Made by a program: the position numbers and the translations under genes. A DNA stretch of 64,000 nucleotides from CAZQXD01 sp964597315 (GTDB lineage Bacteria > Pseudomonadota > Gammaproteobacteria > Competibacterales > Competibacteraceae): positions 1-64,000 of the forward strand of contig CAZQXD010000015.1 of NCBI GenBank assembly GCA_964597315.1, read 5' to 3'. Numbering within the stretch: the stretch's first letter is position 1; each line of letters begins with the position of its first letter. Below are positions 1-8,708 of the stretch, piece by piece. Below the pieces are notes generated by a model. That model was not told where the DNA came from. It did no database searches and saw only the letters and a program-made list of their open reading frames with translations.

Positions 1-1791
1 GTCGATATAGTGGTCCACCAGATTGCGGCCGATGGCCTCGATGCGCTTTTCGGCTTCCAGGATGTCCCCGGTGGCGCCGTATTTTTTCTTGATCGCCAGG
101 ATTTCCTCGTCGCTGCGATCTCGGAACAGGTCTTCGAATTGGGTATCGAAACCATGCTTGTCCCGGATAGCCGTATCCGCCGTGCGCCCTTCATAGAGGA
201 TTTGCAGGGTGGTGCCGTCCTGGACCGAATCCATTAGCTTGTAGGTGTCGATATAGTCCCCGAAGCGTTTGACCGTGCGCCGGGTGCCGTGGTGTTCGGT
301 GATCAGGGGGGTGCCGGTGAAGGCGATCCGGGTGGCCCGGGGGAAGGCTTCGAACAGGTTGTTCCCCAGGTCGGAGCTTTGAGTGCGGTGGGCCTCGTCG
401 ATCATCAGCAGGATACGCTCCGACGAGTTGACCATGCCGAAGGTTCGACCGGAGGGCAGGGCGTGATAGGGCACCAGAGGCCGGTCCTCGGTTTCGGTAA
501 CGGCGGGCAGCCGGGTGGATCTGCCGTTGTAGTCGGCCAGGGCCAGGGCCACGCTGTCGGGCAGGGCTTCGGCCCGGTCGGCGAACTTATGGACCATGAC
601 CATATTGATGTCCGAGGCGTCGCTGCTCAGGTGCTCCCGGAGTTGTTGGGTGCTGTCGATGACGTTGACCTTGCCGCCGATCAGCCGGGCGGTTCGGGAC
701 AGTTGCTGTTCCAGGTCGATGCGGTCGTTGACCAGCAGCACTTTGAAGTTTTCCAGGTCCTTGGCGGCCCGCAGCATCCGGGCCACGAACACCATGGTCA
801 GGGATTTGCCGGAGCCCTGGGTGTGCCAGACCACCCCGGAACGGGTTTCGGGGGTATCTCCCCGGCGCAGGCGGTCGATGATCTTGCGGGCGGCCCGGTA
901 TTGCTGATAGCGGCAGACCACCTTGATGCGCCGCCCGGAGTCGGTGTCCATAAAGACCGTGCAGGTGCGCAGGATATGGAGCAGGGTGGCCGGGGCCAGC
1001 AGCCCCTGGATGAGGCGTTCCTGTTCCCGTTCCACGCCCAGGGGCGGGGTGTAGTCCCGGTATTCCGGGGGCCAGATGTCCTTCCAGGCGTAGAAGTGTT
1101 CGTGGCCCGAGCTGAGGGTGCCGAATTCGGCCTTTTCGCCACAGGTGCGGATCAGCAGCAGGTTGGTGTAAAACAATCGGGGTTCGCCCTCCCGCAGGCC
1201 GGCCTTGAGGGTGTCGGGCCGGGCGTTGCGGTAGCGCAGCAGTTGTTCATAGGCGGCGTGTAGGGGGTTGGCGGTGTTGGCGTCGCCGATTTTGGCCTCG
1301 ACAACGATCAGGGGGATGCCGTTCACAAACAGAACGATGTCCGGGATGATGCAGCTTTTCACGCAGCCGGGGGTGTCCACCCGGAACTGGTTGATGGCGT
1401 GGAAGCAGTTGCGTTCCGGGTGGGCGAAGTCGATGAGCTTAACCACCGGGTCTTCTTCCCCGGTCAGTTCGTTGCGGTCCACCTGGGCCTTGAGAAACAG
1501 GGCCTGGATGGCTTCGTTGGCTTCCAGCAGGCTGCGGGCGGGCTGGCGGAGAATCTGGTCGCGCAGGTCGTCAAGCTGGCGGTCGGTGAGCCAGGGTTGG
1601 CCGTCCGGGGTCAGGTTGAGGGCGCGGATGGAGTCGCGGAATACCTCTGGGAGTAGCCATTCCCGGAAGCCGGTACGCAGGCTTTGGGTGGGGTCCGAGG
1701 GGATCGTCCCCTGGTCCTGGTCGATGACCTGCCAGCCCAGGGCGGCTAGCTGGTCGAGGAAGGGCTTCTCGACGTGGAGGTATTCAGACAT
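1..1791 (-). CDS. hsdR: Type I restriction endonuclease subunit HsdR (C-terminus cut by window edge)
   Basis: The motor and nuclease subunit of a type I restriction-modification complex translocates DNA with ATP and cleaves at a distance. The first 597 codons are present. The N-terminal PD-(D/E)xK nuclease core is visible as D151 (IIPDIVLF) and E165-x-K167 (VVEAKI). The helicase part shows Walker A QGSGKS around residues 325-330 and a DEAH box at 465-468 (MIDEAH). The start ATG overlaps the end of hsdS by 8 bases, so the two are translationally coupled. Full-length HsdR is usually about 1000 residues, so roughly the last 40% lies beyond the left edge. No frameshift is seen in the visible part. 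Confidence 0.95.
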   Translation of the reverse strand, partial: MSEYLHVEKPFLDQLAALGWQVIDQDQGTIPSDPTQSLRTGFREWLLPEVFRDSIRALNLTPDGQPWLTDRQLDDLRDQILRQPARSLLEANEAIQALFLKAQVDRNELTGEEDPVVKLIDFAHPERNCFHAINQFRVDTPGCVKSCIIPDIVLFVNGIPLIVVEAKIGDANTANPLHAAYEQLLRYRNARPDTLKAGLREGEPRLFYTNLLLIRTCGEKAEFGTLSSGHEHFYAWKDIWPPEYRDYTPPLGVEREQERLIQGLLAPATLLHILRTCTVFMDTDSGRRIKVVCRYQQYRAARKIIDRLRRGDTPETRSGVVWHTQGSGKSLTMVFVARMLRAAKDLENFKVLLVNDRIDLEQQLSRTARLIGGKVNVIDSTQQLREHLSSDASDINMVMVHKFADRAEALPDSVALALADYNGRSTRLPAVTETEDRPLVPYHALPSGRTFGMVNSSERILLMIDEAHRTQSSDLGNNLFEAFPRATRIAFTGTPLITEHHGTRRTVKRFGDYIDTYKLMDSVQDGTTLQILYEGRTADTAIRDKHGFDTQFEDLFRDRSDEEILAIKKKYGATGDILEAEKRIEAIGRNLVDHYID

Positions 1792-3115
1792 GGGTGGGGG
1801 TTTCCTTACGTTGGGAGGCGGGTTTTTCGGGGACTCGGACTTTTCCGGTTAGGAGGTCTTGCATTAGACCACGTTTTAATAGATTTTGTTTTTTATATTG
1901 TTCTATGTATTGATTGAGCTTGTCTGTTAATGTATTGATTGATTTTGCGATCAATCTTTGTTCATTGATGTTCGGGAGAACGATGCGGACTCGTCTAATA
2001 TTTCCAAGGTTAATGCGTCGACGTGTCACTCCTTGTTCATAGCGACGAATTTGTGATCGAGCCAATTCAGTGTTAAGAAACCCCACGGTAAAAAAGTTTA
2101 AGGCAACTACTGTTTTACATCTTAATCGAAAACAATCCGCTTTGTTTATGGCCGGTGAAAGGTTCGCTGGGTAGCAACATGCACGGCCTACTGGATAGCT
2201 ATCCTCTCCGAGTGCAGCGATAAGAATATCGCCTGCAATGATTCGATGTTTGAATAGAGTGGTTGCGTATTTATCTGAGATAAATACTTTATCATTATCG
2301 TTGTATTCTCCTTCTTGTATATTCTGTAATCTGACGACCCTAACTCCGCTGCCTTCGATATAGTGCTCGGACTTTAAATTTGAACCAAAGGGGCCATCAA
2401 TAAGCGAGTCTGCTATATCTCCGATTGAACTAATATCCCATTCCCTCGGAATCCAACCAATCGGCGACTCCTTATAAAGCTGCGGAGCCTCTTCCCGTGG
2501 TGGCCGAAGCTGCCCATCAGGCATGACGCCCCGGGTGAAAAGGTCGTGCATCAAACCGGCCTTGATCTGCCGGGTCTTTGCGATCAGGGCTTCGGTTTGT
2601 TCGATGACTTCGTCTATTGTGGATAGGATTTCGGCTATGCATTTCTGCTGAGATAGGGAAGGGATTTCTAAAGGATAGAGGAGCAAATCTTTTCGAATAA
2701 TGCCATTAATACTTGTCCCTTGATTGAGTTTTTTTAATTCTTCTACACCCTGCTGCATGCGGTAGTATAAAAATACTATATCGACTTGTTCCCGATCTGG
2801 ATATACACCAGTAATATCTTGGCTAACCGCGATATTGCAAGGAGCAATAGCAAGCTTGCCGACGCCAGTTCTGGTGACTAACAGCAATTCCCCTTGATCA
2901 ATGATATTGGTAGATGAGTGTCGAACGGCATCAAGGGAGATAAAACGTCGAAATTCAGTAATTCCAAAGTTCGTGAAATCAGCTCCTGTAATCCACGGAA
3001 TAGTTCCATTCCAATAGGCTGCAATTTCCGTCGGAGGGGTGCCTCCATTGACAAGGCGTTTAACAATTGCTCCGAAATTTTTTTGAATCCAATGTGAAGC
3101 AACTATATCATGCAT
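1784..3115 (-). CDS. hsdS: Type I restriction-modification specificity subunit HsdS
   Basis: HsdS recognises the bipartite DNA target and brings HsdM and HsdR to it. At 443 residues it has the usual length and layout: target recognition domain 1 (about residues 1-150), a central conserved helix (QTEALIAKTRQIKAGLMHDL, about 177-196), recognition domain 2 (about 220-380), and a distal conserved helix ending LLKRGLMQDLLTGKVRVP. The repeated LM(H/Q)DL(F/L)T(R/G)G-type ends of both helices are typical. Both recognition domains are clearly AT-richer than the central helix and the flanking genes, which suggests they came in by recombination. The gene overlaps hsdR by 8 bases. The target sequence cannot be read from the protein. 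Confidence 0.93.
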   Translation of the reverse strand: MHDIVASHWIQKNFGAIVKRLVNGGTPPTEIAAYWNGTIPWITGADFTNFGITEFRRFISLDAVRHSSTNIIDQGELLLVTRTGVGKLAIAPCNIAVSQDITGVYPDREQVDIVFLYYRMQQGVEELKKLNQGTSINGIIRKDLLLYPLEIPSLSQQKCIAEILSTIDEVIEQTEALIAKTRQIKAGLMHDLFTRGVMPDGQLRPPREEAPQLYKESPIGWIPREWDISSIGDIADSLIDGPFGSNLKSEHYIEGSGVRVVRLQNIQEGEYNDNDKVFISDKYATTLFKHRIIAGDILIAALGEDSYPVGRACCYPANLSPAINKADCFRLRCKTVVALNFFTVGFLNTELARSQIRRYEQGVTRRRINLGNIRRVRIVLPNINEQRLIAKSINTLTDKLNQYIEQYKKQNLLKRGLMQDLLTGKVRVPEKPASQRKETPTHV

Positions 3116-3170
3116 AACCTAATTTCTCCCAAAATCCCTTCGGCTTCGCCTTAATTGTATTGCCATCTAT

Positions 3171-3193
3171 AAAAATCCGAGACACTGTCTCGG
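3171..3193 (-). terminator. Terminator-like hairpin between hsdM and hsdS
   Basis: Read on the minus strand, perfect 8-base arms (TGTCTCGG and its complement, 3177-3184 and 3186-3193) form a stem closed by a very tight loop, effectively 7 pairs around AGT. One base (an A) and then five Ts at 3175-3171 follow. It lies about 66 bases after the hsdM stop and about 56 before the hsdS start. It has the form of a weak intrinsic terminator or attenuator. Whether it works in the cell is unknown. Confidence 0.55.
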
Positions 3194-3258
3194 AAATTCT
3201 TTGATACAGGCACCTCTGAATCCAAAGGATCAAATAAACTCTGCTCAAATCCGTCAGA

Positions 3259-5928
3259 TTATGCATATCCAAGTTCTTCCAAAAATCCCTTCAACCTGGC
3301 CGTCGCCGCATCCCGCCGCCGCTCGATATCCCCAGCCGTGACCGCATACTTGACATAAAGGTTTTCCAGGGCTGCGATACAGGCCCGTTGATCGGCCCGA
3401 AGGTAGGACTCGTAAGTCTCCAGTAGAATCCGATGCAGCCGTTCGATGATGACCTGCCGGGCCTCATCCCGGCCAATCCTCTCCCGGGCGGCGGCCACCA
3501 GTTCCTCCTGTTGCTTCTCGGTGGCTCGCAGATCGGCCTTGATCTGCTTGGCCTCATCGGCCAGAGCTTTATGCCGCCGCAGCCGATCCTCCCGGACTTC
3601 GGCCCGCGAGAACGCCTCCCGCCCGATCCGCATGAGTTCCTGAATCAGCCCGATCCGTTCCGACTCGAACCCGGCCCGGGCGGCCACTTCCAGCACCCTC
3701 TCCCCGGCACTGAAATCCGGCTCATTGGCTGTAAAGCCCCGGGTAACATCCCCCTTCTTCACCCCCTTCGGCAGTACCCCCGCCACCTTCATCTCGGTGA
3801 ATAAATCGCCGGCCAGGGATTTCAACTCCTTGAGCGCCGTCTTCCAGGCCCCATTGAGTTCCTTCAACTCTTCCTTCAGAGACCTGACCTGATCGCCAGG
3901 CAGGACGCCGGTATCGTCCTCGTCCTCGTAATCCTCCTCGTCGGCGGCCGCAAACAGCGCCGTCAGTTCCGCCAGCCGCAGCCGCTTGGCCTCCATCTCC
4001 GCCAGCATCTCCGGGAACTGGCTTTGCAGAATATCCTGGTCGGGGATCAGTTCCGGCCCCCAGCCGCTAAAGGCGATGGACTTGAACTCCGGCTTGAAAT
4101 ACTCGAAATACCGGGCCAGCGCCCCCCGCACCTGATGGTCCGTCAGCAACCGCTGCCCCGCCAGGGCCTCCTCAATGGTGCCCATCAACAACCGGCGCAG
4201 TTCATAGACATTGCCCGTCCTGCCATCATCTGGCGCCAGAGCCTCGATATGGGGCAGATGCCGCGCCCACCATCCCTCCAGCAAATCCATAAAACCCCAA
4301 TGGGCCTCATGGACGCTGGCGTCCTCTTTCACCCTATCCCCCAGGGCACGGCGGTCCGTGACCTCCGGGGCAAAGTCCACATAGGCATCATCCCCAGGCC
4401 GGGCCTGAAAGCAACGCTCCCACAGTCCCGGGTAATTGATCCAGAAATGCCCCAGGGCCTCCACCTCCCCAACCGGCACCCCACCGTGGAGATGAGCCCG
4501 CACATCGTGGGGTTCCGGGGGTGGCGCGTTGTCCACATAGCGGCGGATATTGCAATTGAAATCTTCTCCCGCGATCTCCTCCACCGGCACCCGCCGCCCG
4601 TAACCCGGCAGTTCCTCCCGCTGCCCTCCGGTCAGGGTCCGGTAGGCGTGGACAATGCGGGAAATATCCTCGGCCCGCAGAAAATTCTGCCCCTTGCCCT
4701 CCCGATAATCCCGGTCGGCGTTGATCAACACCACATGGCGGCGGTCCTGGGCTCCCTGCTTGTTCATCACCAGCACACAGGCGGGAATACCGGTGCCGTA
4801 GAACAGCCCGGCGGGCAGCCCGATGATCGCCTCCAGCCAGCCCCGCTCGATAAAATGTTGCCGGGCCTCCCGCTCCTCGCCGCCCCGGAACAGCACCCCG
4901 TGGGGCATCACCGTGGCCATCCTGCCATCACTCTTGAGCACCGCCAGCATATGCTGTACGAACATCAGGTCCGCCTTCTTGCCCTTCTCCGGCATCCACA
5001 CGGCGAAACGGCCCGGATATTCGATATCCTTCTTGATGTAATTCTGGCTGAACGGCGGATTGGCCAGCACCCGGTCGAAGCGTTTCAATTCGCCATTGTC
5101 GTCCTTGTGCTGGGGCCGGCGTAGGGTGTCCTCCTGACGGATATAGGAGTAGGGGATGCCGTGGAGCATCATGTTCATCTTGCAGATGGACCAGGTCGTT
5201 CCCATGCTCTCCTGACCGTAGAGGGACAAATCTCGTACATCCCCGCCGCACTCGCGGATATAGTTCTGGGCCTGGATCAGCATGCCCCCCGAGCCACAGG
5301 TGGGATCGTAGACGCTCATGCCGACCTGGGGTTCGACGATCTCCACCAGGGTGCGGACCACCTCGCTGGGGGTATAGAACTCCCCGGCCTTCTTGCCCGC
5401 CGAATCGGCGAACCACTTAATCAGGGATTCATAGGCCGCCCCCAGCAGATCGGGAAACTCGAAGTTCTCGTCACGCAGGGGAATCAGCTCGAAGTTCTGA
5501 ATGAAGTTCGCCAGGGTATCGTCGTCGAGGGTTTGCTGGCCGATCCGACGATTGAAGTTGATGCCCTTGAGCACGTTCTCCAGGGCCTCGAAATTGGCAT
5601 CCTCCAGGGCCTCCAGGGCTTTGTTAAGGGCGGAGCCCACGTTGGTTTTCAGATGCCGGATTGTGTTCCAGCGGGCCTCTTCGGGTACAAAAAAGGTGTA
5701 TTGGTCCGGGTTTTCAAGCAGGACTGCAATGGCATGATCGGGCATCCCCCTGGCCTTGAGCTGTTTTTGGAGTTGCTCACGCTCCTGATCGAACAGGTCC
5801 GAGAGCCGCTTCAAAAACAGCATGCCGAAGATATATTCCTTGTACTCCGAGGCATCCATATTGCCGCGCAGATCGTCACAGGCGCTGAAGAGGAGGCTGG
5901 AGAGTTGGCTGAGGGTTAGTTTGGTCAT
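3259..5928 (-). CDS. hsdM: Type I DNA methyltransferase subunit HsdM with long C-terminal extension
   Basis: This is the adenine-N6 methyltransferase subunit of the type I system. It has the N-terminal helical HsdM domain (residues 1-160, with YIFGMLFLKRLSDLF), AdoMet motif I DPTCGSGG at about 208-215 and catalytic motif IV NPPF at about 290-293. At 889 residues it is much longer than classical HsdM (about 500). The extra part, from about residue 480, contains an acidic stretch (DEEDYEDEDD) and long charged helices likely to be coiled coil (KEELKELNG, KADLRATEKQQEEL). The start has AAGG upstream. It is followed by a terminator-like hairpin and then hsdS. Confidence 0.94.
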   Translation of the reverse strand: MTKLTLSQLSSLLFSACDDLRGNMDASEYKEYIFGMLFLKRLSDLFDQEREQLQKQLKARGMPDHAIAVLLENPDQYTFFVPEEARWNTIRHLKTNVGSALNKALEALEDANFEALENVLKGINFNRRIGQQTLDDDTLANFIQNFELIPLRDENFEFPDLLGAAYESLIKWFADSAGKKAGEFYTPSEVVRTLVEIVEPQVGMSVYDPTCGSGGMLIQAQNYIRECGGDVRDLSLYGQESMGTTWSICKMNMMLHGIPYSYIRQEDTLRRPQHKDDNGELKRFDRVLANPPFSQNYIKKDIEYPGRFAVWMPEKGKKADLMFVQHMLAVLKSDGRMATVMPHGVLFRGGEEREARQHFIERGWLEAIIGLPAGLFYGTGIPACVLVMNKQGAQDRRHVVLINADRDYREGKGQNFLRAEDISRIVHAYRTLTGGQREELPGYGRRVPVEEIAGEDFNCNIRRYVDNAPPPEPHDVRAHLHGGVPVGEVEALGHFWINYPGLWERCFQARPGDDAYVDFAPEVTDRRALGDRVKEDASVHEAHWGFMDLLEGWWARHLPHIEALAPDDGRTGNVYELRRLLMGTIEEALAGQRLLTDHQVRGALARYFEYFKPEFKSIAFSGWGPELIPDQDILQSQFPEMLAEMEAKRLRLAELTALFAAADEEDYEDEDDTGVLPGDQVRSLKEELKELNGAWKTALKELKSLAGDLFTEMKVAGVLPKGVKKGDVTRGFTANEPDFSAGERVLEVAARAGFESERIGLIQELMRIGREAFSRAEVREDRLRRHKALADEAKQIKADLRATEKQQEELVAAARERIGRDEARQVIIERLHRILLETYESYLRADQRACIAALENLYVKYAVTAGDIERRRDAATARLKGFLEELGYA

Positions 5929-5954
5929 TCTTAGCCTTGCTTGGGTAGATTAAT

Positions 5955-5971
5955 CGCGGCCATGGGCCGCG
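5955..5971. repeat. Inverted repeat between the DUF262 gene and hsdM
   Basis: CGCGGCC and its complement are separated by ATG, giving a 7-pair GC stem with a 3-base loop in the 95-base gap between the DUF262 gene and hsdM. There is no T-run on the minus-strand side, so it does not look like an intrinsic terminator. It could be an mRNA processing or stability element. Confidence 0.4.
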
Positions 5972-6023
5972 GAAGCGACGGCGTCGGGGTAGTCGGTTTT
6001 GGGATTCTTTATTCTCGCAGGCG

Positions 6024-8120
6024 TCAGGCGGTTTCGGTGTCCCGTTGTTTCTCGAAGGCTTGCCGGACCAGATACAGCACGTCCGGGATTTGTTCCAGGG
6101 AGCTTAGGCCGACTTCCACGTCTCCATTGCCCCAGCGGCCGACATTGGACACGTCCTTGCACAATCCCTTGGGATCGTGGATCTCGTTGAACGGCAGGTT
6201 CAGCGACAGCCGCAGGCGGCTGGCCTGGGGCACCACATCCACGAAGTTGGTGGTGAACTTGTAGGCGATGTAGAGCTTGAGGATTTCTTCCGTTACCGAG
6301 GCATCCAGGTTCAGGACGTGCTTGCGGAACTGCTGAAACAACTCCAGCATCGGGCCTTTCAAAAAGGCGTGGTCGTCCAGGGTGTAGGTCTTCCCCCGCT
6401 TCGGCCCCAGATTCGGAAACTGGGCCAGTTGGTCGGCACTCAGGCCGGTGTAGGGCCATACCTGGGTGGCCAGGGCGGAGAGTTTGTCGGCACGCTGTTG
6501 GATGGCGTCTTCATTCCAGTGTTCCTGCTTGGCCAGGCTCTTGTTCAGCCGGATGGGACTGTCCCCGAAGCCACCTTCCATATCGCGCTTTTCCTGGAAG
6601 GGCCGGTCGCTCAATTCAGGGTTATAGCCGGTGAGGGTCAGATTGCCCAGGGTATGCAGGTAGCGTTCGTGGATATCGCGCCAATCCGATCCCAGTTCCG
6701 TCCGCCACGCCGCCGAAAGGTTCGGGTTCTGAGGCATGACGTGCTCAATGGTGTAGTCCTCCACGTTCAGCGGTTCCTTGCGGCCGTGGTTCTCAAGCTT
6801 GCTCAGGGCGTAGTTGCGGTTGCGGAATTTGTACAGGTCCTTGGCCTTCAGTTCCCGCTGGAATTCGCTGTCGTCGGGAAAGCGTCGGTAGGTGGTGGCG
6901 GTTTGCAGCACGGCGCGGGTGCTGTCCAGATAGCGGCTTTTGTCCACCTCCTTGGCCAGCGTGGCGAAGGTCTTGTTCAGGCTGTTGGTGGGAATCCCGC
7001 AGATGGCCCGGCGGAAGACGAAGCTTTCCAGCAGTTGCAGGATGCCGATCATGTTCTGCTTGTCCAGCACCTTCCGGGTGTAGTCGTCGTAGAGTTCCAG
7101 CAGGAACGGATAGGCCACGTCCACCTTCAGGGTGTTGATATCGTCGAAGCAGCGGCGCAGATCCGGGTCTTTCTCCAAGCCCAGGGCGATGGTGGCGAAA
7201 TGGCGGGCGTAGCGGTGGATGTTGGCGACGATGGCGTCCGGGGTAGCGCTGTCGTGGCGCCAGGCATAGCTTTTGAAAGCATCGTAGACCGCCCTGATGT
7301 TGGGTATGGCGCCGGTCTTGAGGGTCAGGTAGTCCCGCATGAAACGGTCGAATAGGTTGGCGTAGTGGGTTTGGCCAAAGAGGCATTCCATGGGATACCA
7401 GTGCTCGTTGTAAAGCTGGGTCTGGGCCTTGTGGCCCAGCCCCATAAGCACGTAGTTGCGGATCAGATCGGCCTGGGTCAGTTCCAGACCGGTGGAGTTG
7501 AGGCTTTCGAAGATCAACTGGGGGTTGTCGTGCTCCCGATTCAGGGCGATGTCCACGATGATGAGCTTGGCCAGCCCTTGATAAACGGTGGCCAGGAGGG
7601 ATTTGCCACTGGTCAGTTGGGTGACGAAATAGTTGAAGTTCTCCATCAGGCGCTTGGACAGGGGATCAGGCGGCTGCTTGTCTTCGACGATGCGCTTCAG
7701 GGTCTCCTTGTCGGTGCGATTGAGCAGCAGCTTATAATGCAGATCGTCGTCTTCTTCCGGGTTCAGCAGATAGTAGTTGACCAGTTTTTTCCGGTTAACG
7801 CCGATGCCGTCGGGCCTGCCGCGTTGGGCGATGACGTGGCCTAGAGCGGCGATAAGCAGGGAAATGGTGGTCAGGCGCTGCTGACCATCGATGACCAGCA
7901 GTTGTGGGATGGAGGAATGGCTGTACAGGCCGCGTTCGACATAGACCACGGAGCCTATAAAGTGGCCTGATACGCTGTCATCCCCACCGGCCCGCAGGAT
8001 GTCACGCCAAAGCTGTTCGCACTGCTTTGGCGTCCAACTGTAGTTACGCTGGTAGATTGGGATGATGAACTGTGCGGGTTTGTGTAGAAAGTCCAATACC
8101 TTGGTTTCGCTGGCTTTCAT
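6024..8120 (-). CDS. DUF262-DUF1524-DUF5655 fusion, GmrSD-like type IV restriction enzyme
   Basis: This is a probable modification-dependent restriction protein of the GmrS/GmrD type in one chain. The N-terminal DUF262 (ParB-like NTPase fold) shows IPIYQRNYSW at residues 20-29 and DGQQR at 78-82. The DUF1524 HNH nuclease shows YTIEHVMPQNP around H460, followed by LGNLTL and the downstream N/K-rich part. The C-terminal part (from about residue 600, PMLELFQQFRKHVLNL onwards) resembles DUF5655, often found at the end of these proteins. The start at MKASETKV is chosen because this is where family similarity begins; an upstream in-frame ATG at 8246 would add 42 unconvincing residues. It lies directly upstream of hsdM on the same strand. 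Substrate modification is unknown. Confidence 0.88.
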   Translation of the reverse strand: MKASETKVLDFLHKPAQFIIPIYQRNYSWTPKQCEQLWRDILRAGGDDSVSGHFIGSVVYVERGLYSHSSIPQLLVIDGQQRLTTISLLIAALGHVIAQRGRPDGIGVNRKKLVNYYLLNPEEDDDLHYKLLLNRTDKETLKRIVEDKQPPDPLSKRLMENFNYFVTQLTSGKSLLATVYQGLAKLIIVDIALNREHDNPQLIFESLNSTGLELTQADLIRNYVLMGLGHKAQTQLYNEHWYPMECLFGQTHYANLFDRFMRDYLTLKTGAIPNIRAVYDAFKSYAWRHDSATPDAIVANIHRYARHFATIALGLEKDPDLRRCFDDINTLKVDVAYPFLLELYDDYTRKVLDKQNMIGILQLLESFVFRRAICGIPTNSLNKTFATLAKEVDKSRYLDSTRAVLQTATTYRRFPDDSEFQRELKAKDLYKFRNRNYALSKLENHGRKEPLNVEDYTIEHVMPQNPNLSAAWRTELGSDWRDIHERYLHTLGNLTLTGYNPELSDRPFQEKRDMEGGFGDSPIRLNKSLAKQEHWNEDAIQQRADKLSALATQVWPYTGLSADQLAQFPNLGPKRGKTYTLDDHAFLKGPMLELFQQFRKHVLNLDASVTEEILKLYIAYKFTTNFVDVVPQASRLRLSLNLPFNEIHDPKGLCKDVSNVGRWGNGDVEVGLSSLEQIPDVLYLVRQAFEKQRDTETA

Positions 8121-8339
8121 GGGGTTGCATCCAGATTGACGATAGTGTGCTTGGTATAAGCTCAGAAAGATCAGCCCGGCACGGGCCCGGTAAACTCTTG
8201 AGCTTTGAGATAAGAATTGACGTGCGGTGCGCCTGCGATACGCCAAAGTCGAGACTTTAGCGAAGCTGAAAGCATTCTCAGTTATTCATTGTGGTGGCTA
8301 CTTGTCGTTGTTCCATAGTGTATGTGGCCTGTTGGGCGG
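8121..8339 (-). promoter_or_regulatory. Non-coding region upstream of the defence genes, with a palindrome
   Basis: About 220 bases separate the truncated topoisomerase-like gene from the DUF262 gene. The region includes the perfect palindrome AAAGTC-GA-GACTTT at 8245-8258, about 125 bases from the DUF262 start. A promoter for the defence genes is expected here, but no convincing -35/-10 pair could be assigned. The palindrome is a possible operator. Confidence 0.35.
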
Positions 8340-8708
8340 CTATAGTAACTCCAGGCCAAGCCACAGGTAAAACCGGCCCGACAGGTGAATATCAAGGACA
8401 AGGAACACCAATTCCGGCAGGCTATCCCAGGTCCTCGGTTTGCGCTGCCAGCGGGTGTTGTCCGCATTCCACCCATAGGGAATCATCTCATCCCGGCGCA
8501 TCAACACAAGCTGACGCTGGACTTTGCGACAATCGTTTTCGGTTTTCTCAACGGCTCCGGGAACACTGAGCATGTAGAACATTTGCCGGACGGTGACCGG
8601 CTTACTGGTTTCCTGGAAGGCGTTCAAAATGGCTTGGCGCGGTTTGACGGTGGCCTTGCCAAGTCCCCAGCCGGGCTTTTTTGTGCTAGGCCCAATGTGC
8701 CTGTTCAT
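8340..8708 (-). pseudogene. Truncated mobile-element protein resembling the N-terminus of topoisomerase VI-A/Spo11-like proteins
   Basis: The 122-residue reading frame starts with an ATGA overlap on the upstream gene. Its middle, TVRQMFYMLSVPGAVEKTE followed by RKVQRQLVLMRR and WNADNTRWQRKPRTW, resembles the winged-helix N-terminal part of proteins on phages and integrative elements that normally continue into a Toprim (topoisomerase VI-A-like) domain. Here the frame leaves that pattern right after KPRTW and stops about 25 residues later, so the Toprim part is missing. It is probably a deletion remnant of the element. The similarity is from memory of the family, not from a search. Confidence 0.55.

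Noticed and set aside
289..1263. Long plus-strand open frame opposite hsdR
   Set aside because: It is Gly/Val/Gln-rich antisense shadow typical of GC-rich genes; hsdR motifs on the minus strand are clear.
5955..5971. GC hairpin between the DUF262 gene and hsdM as a terminator
   Set aside because: No T-run follows on the minus strand, so it is listed only as an inverted repeat.
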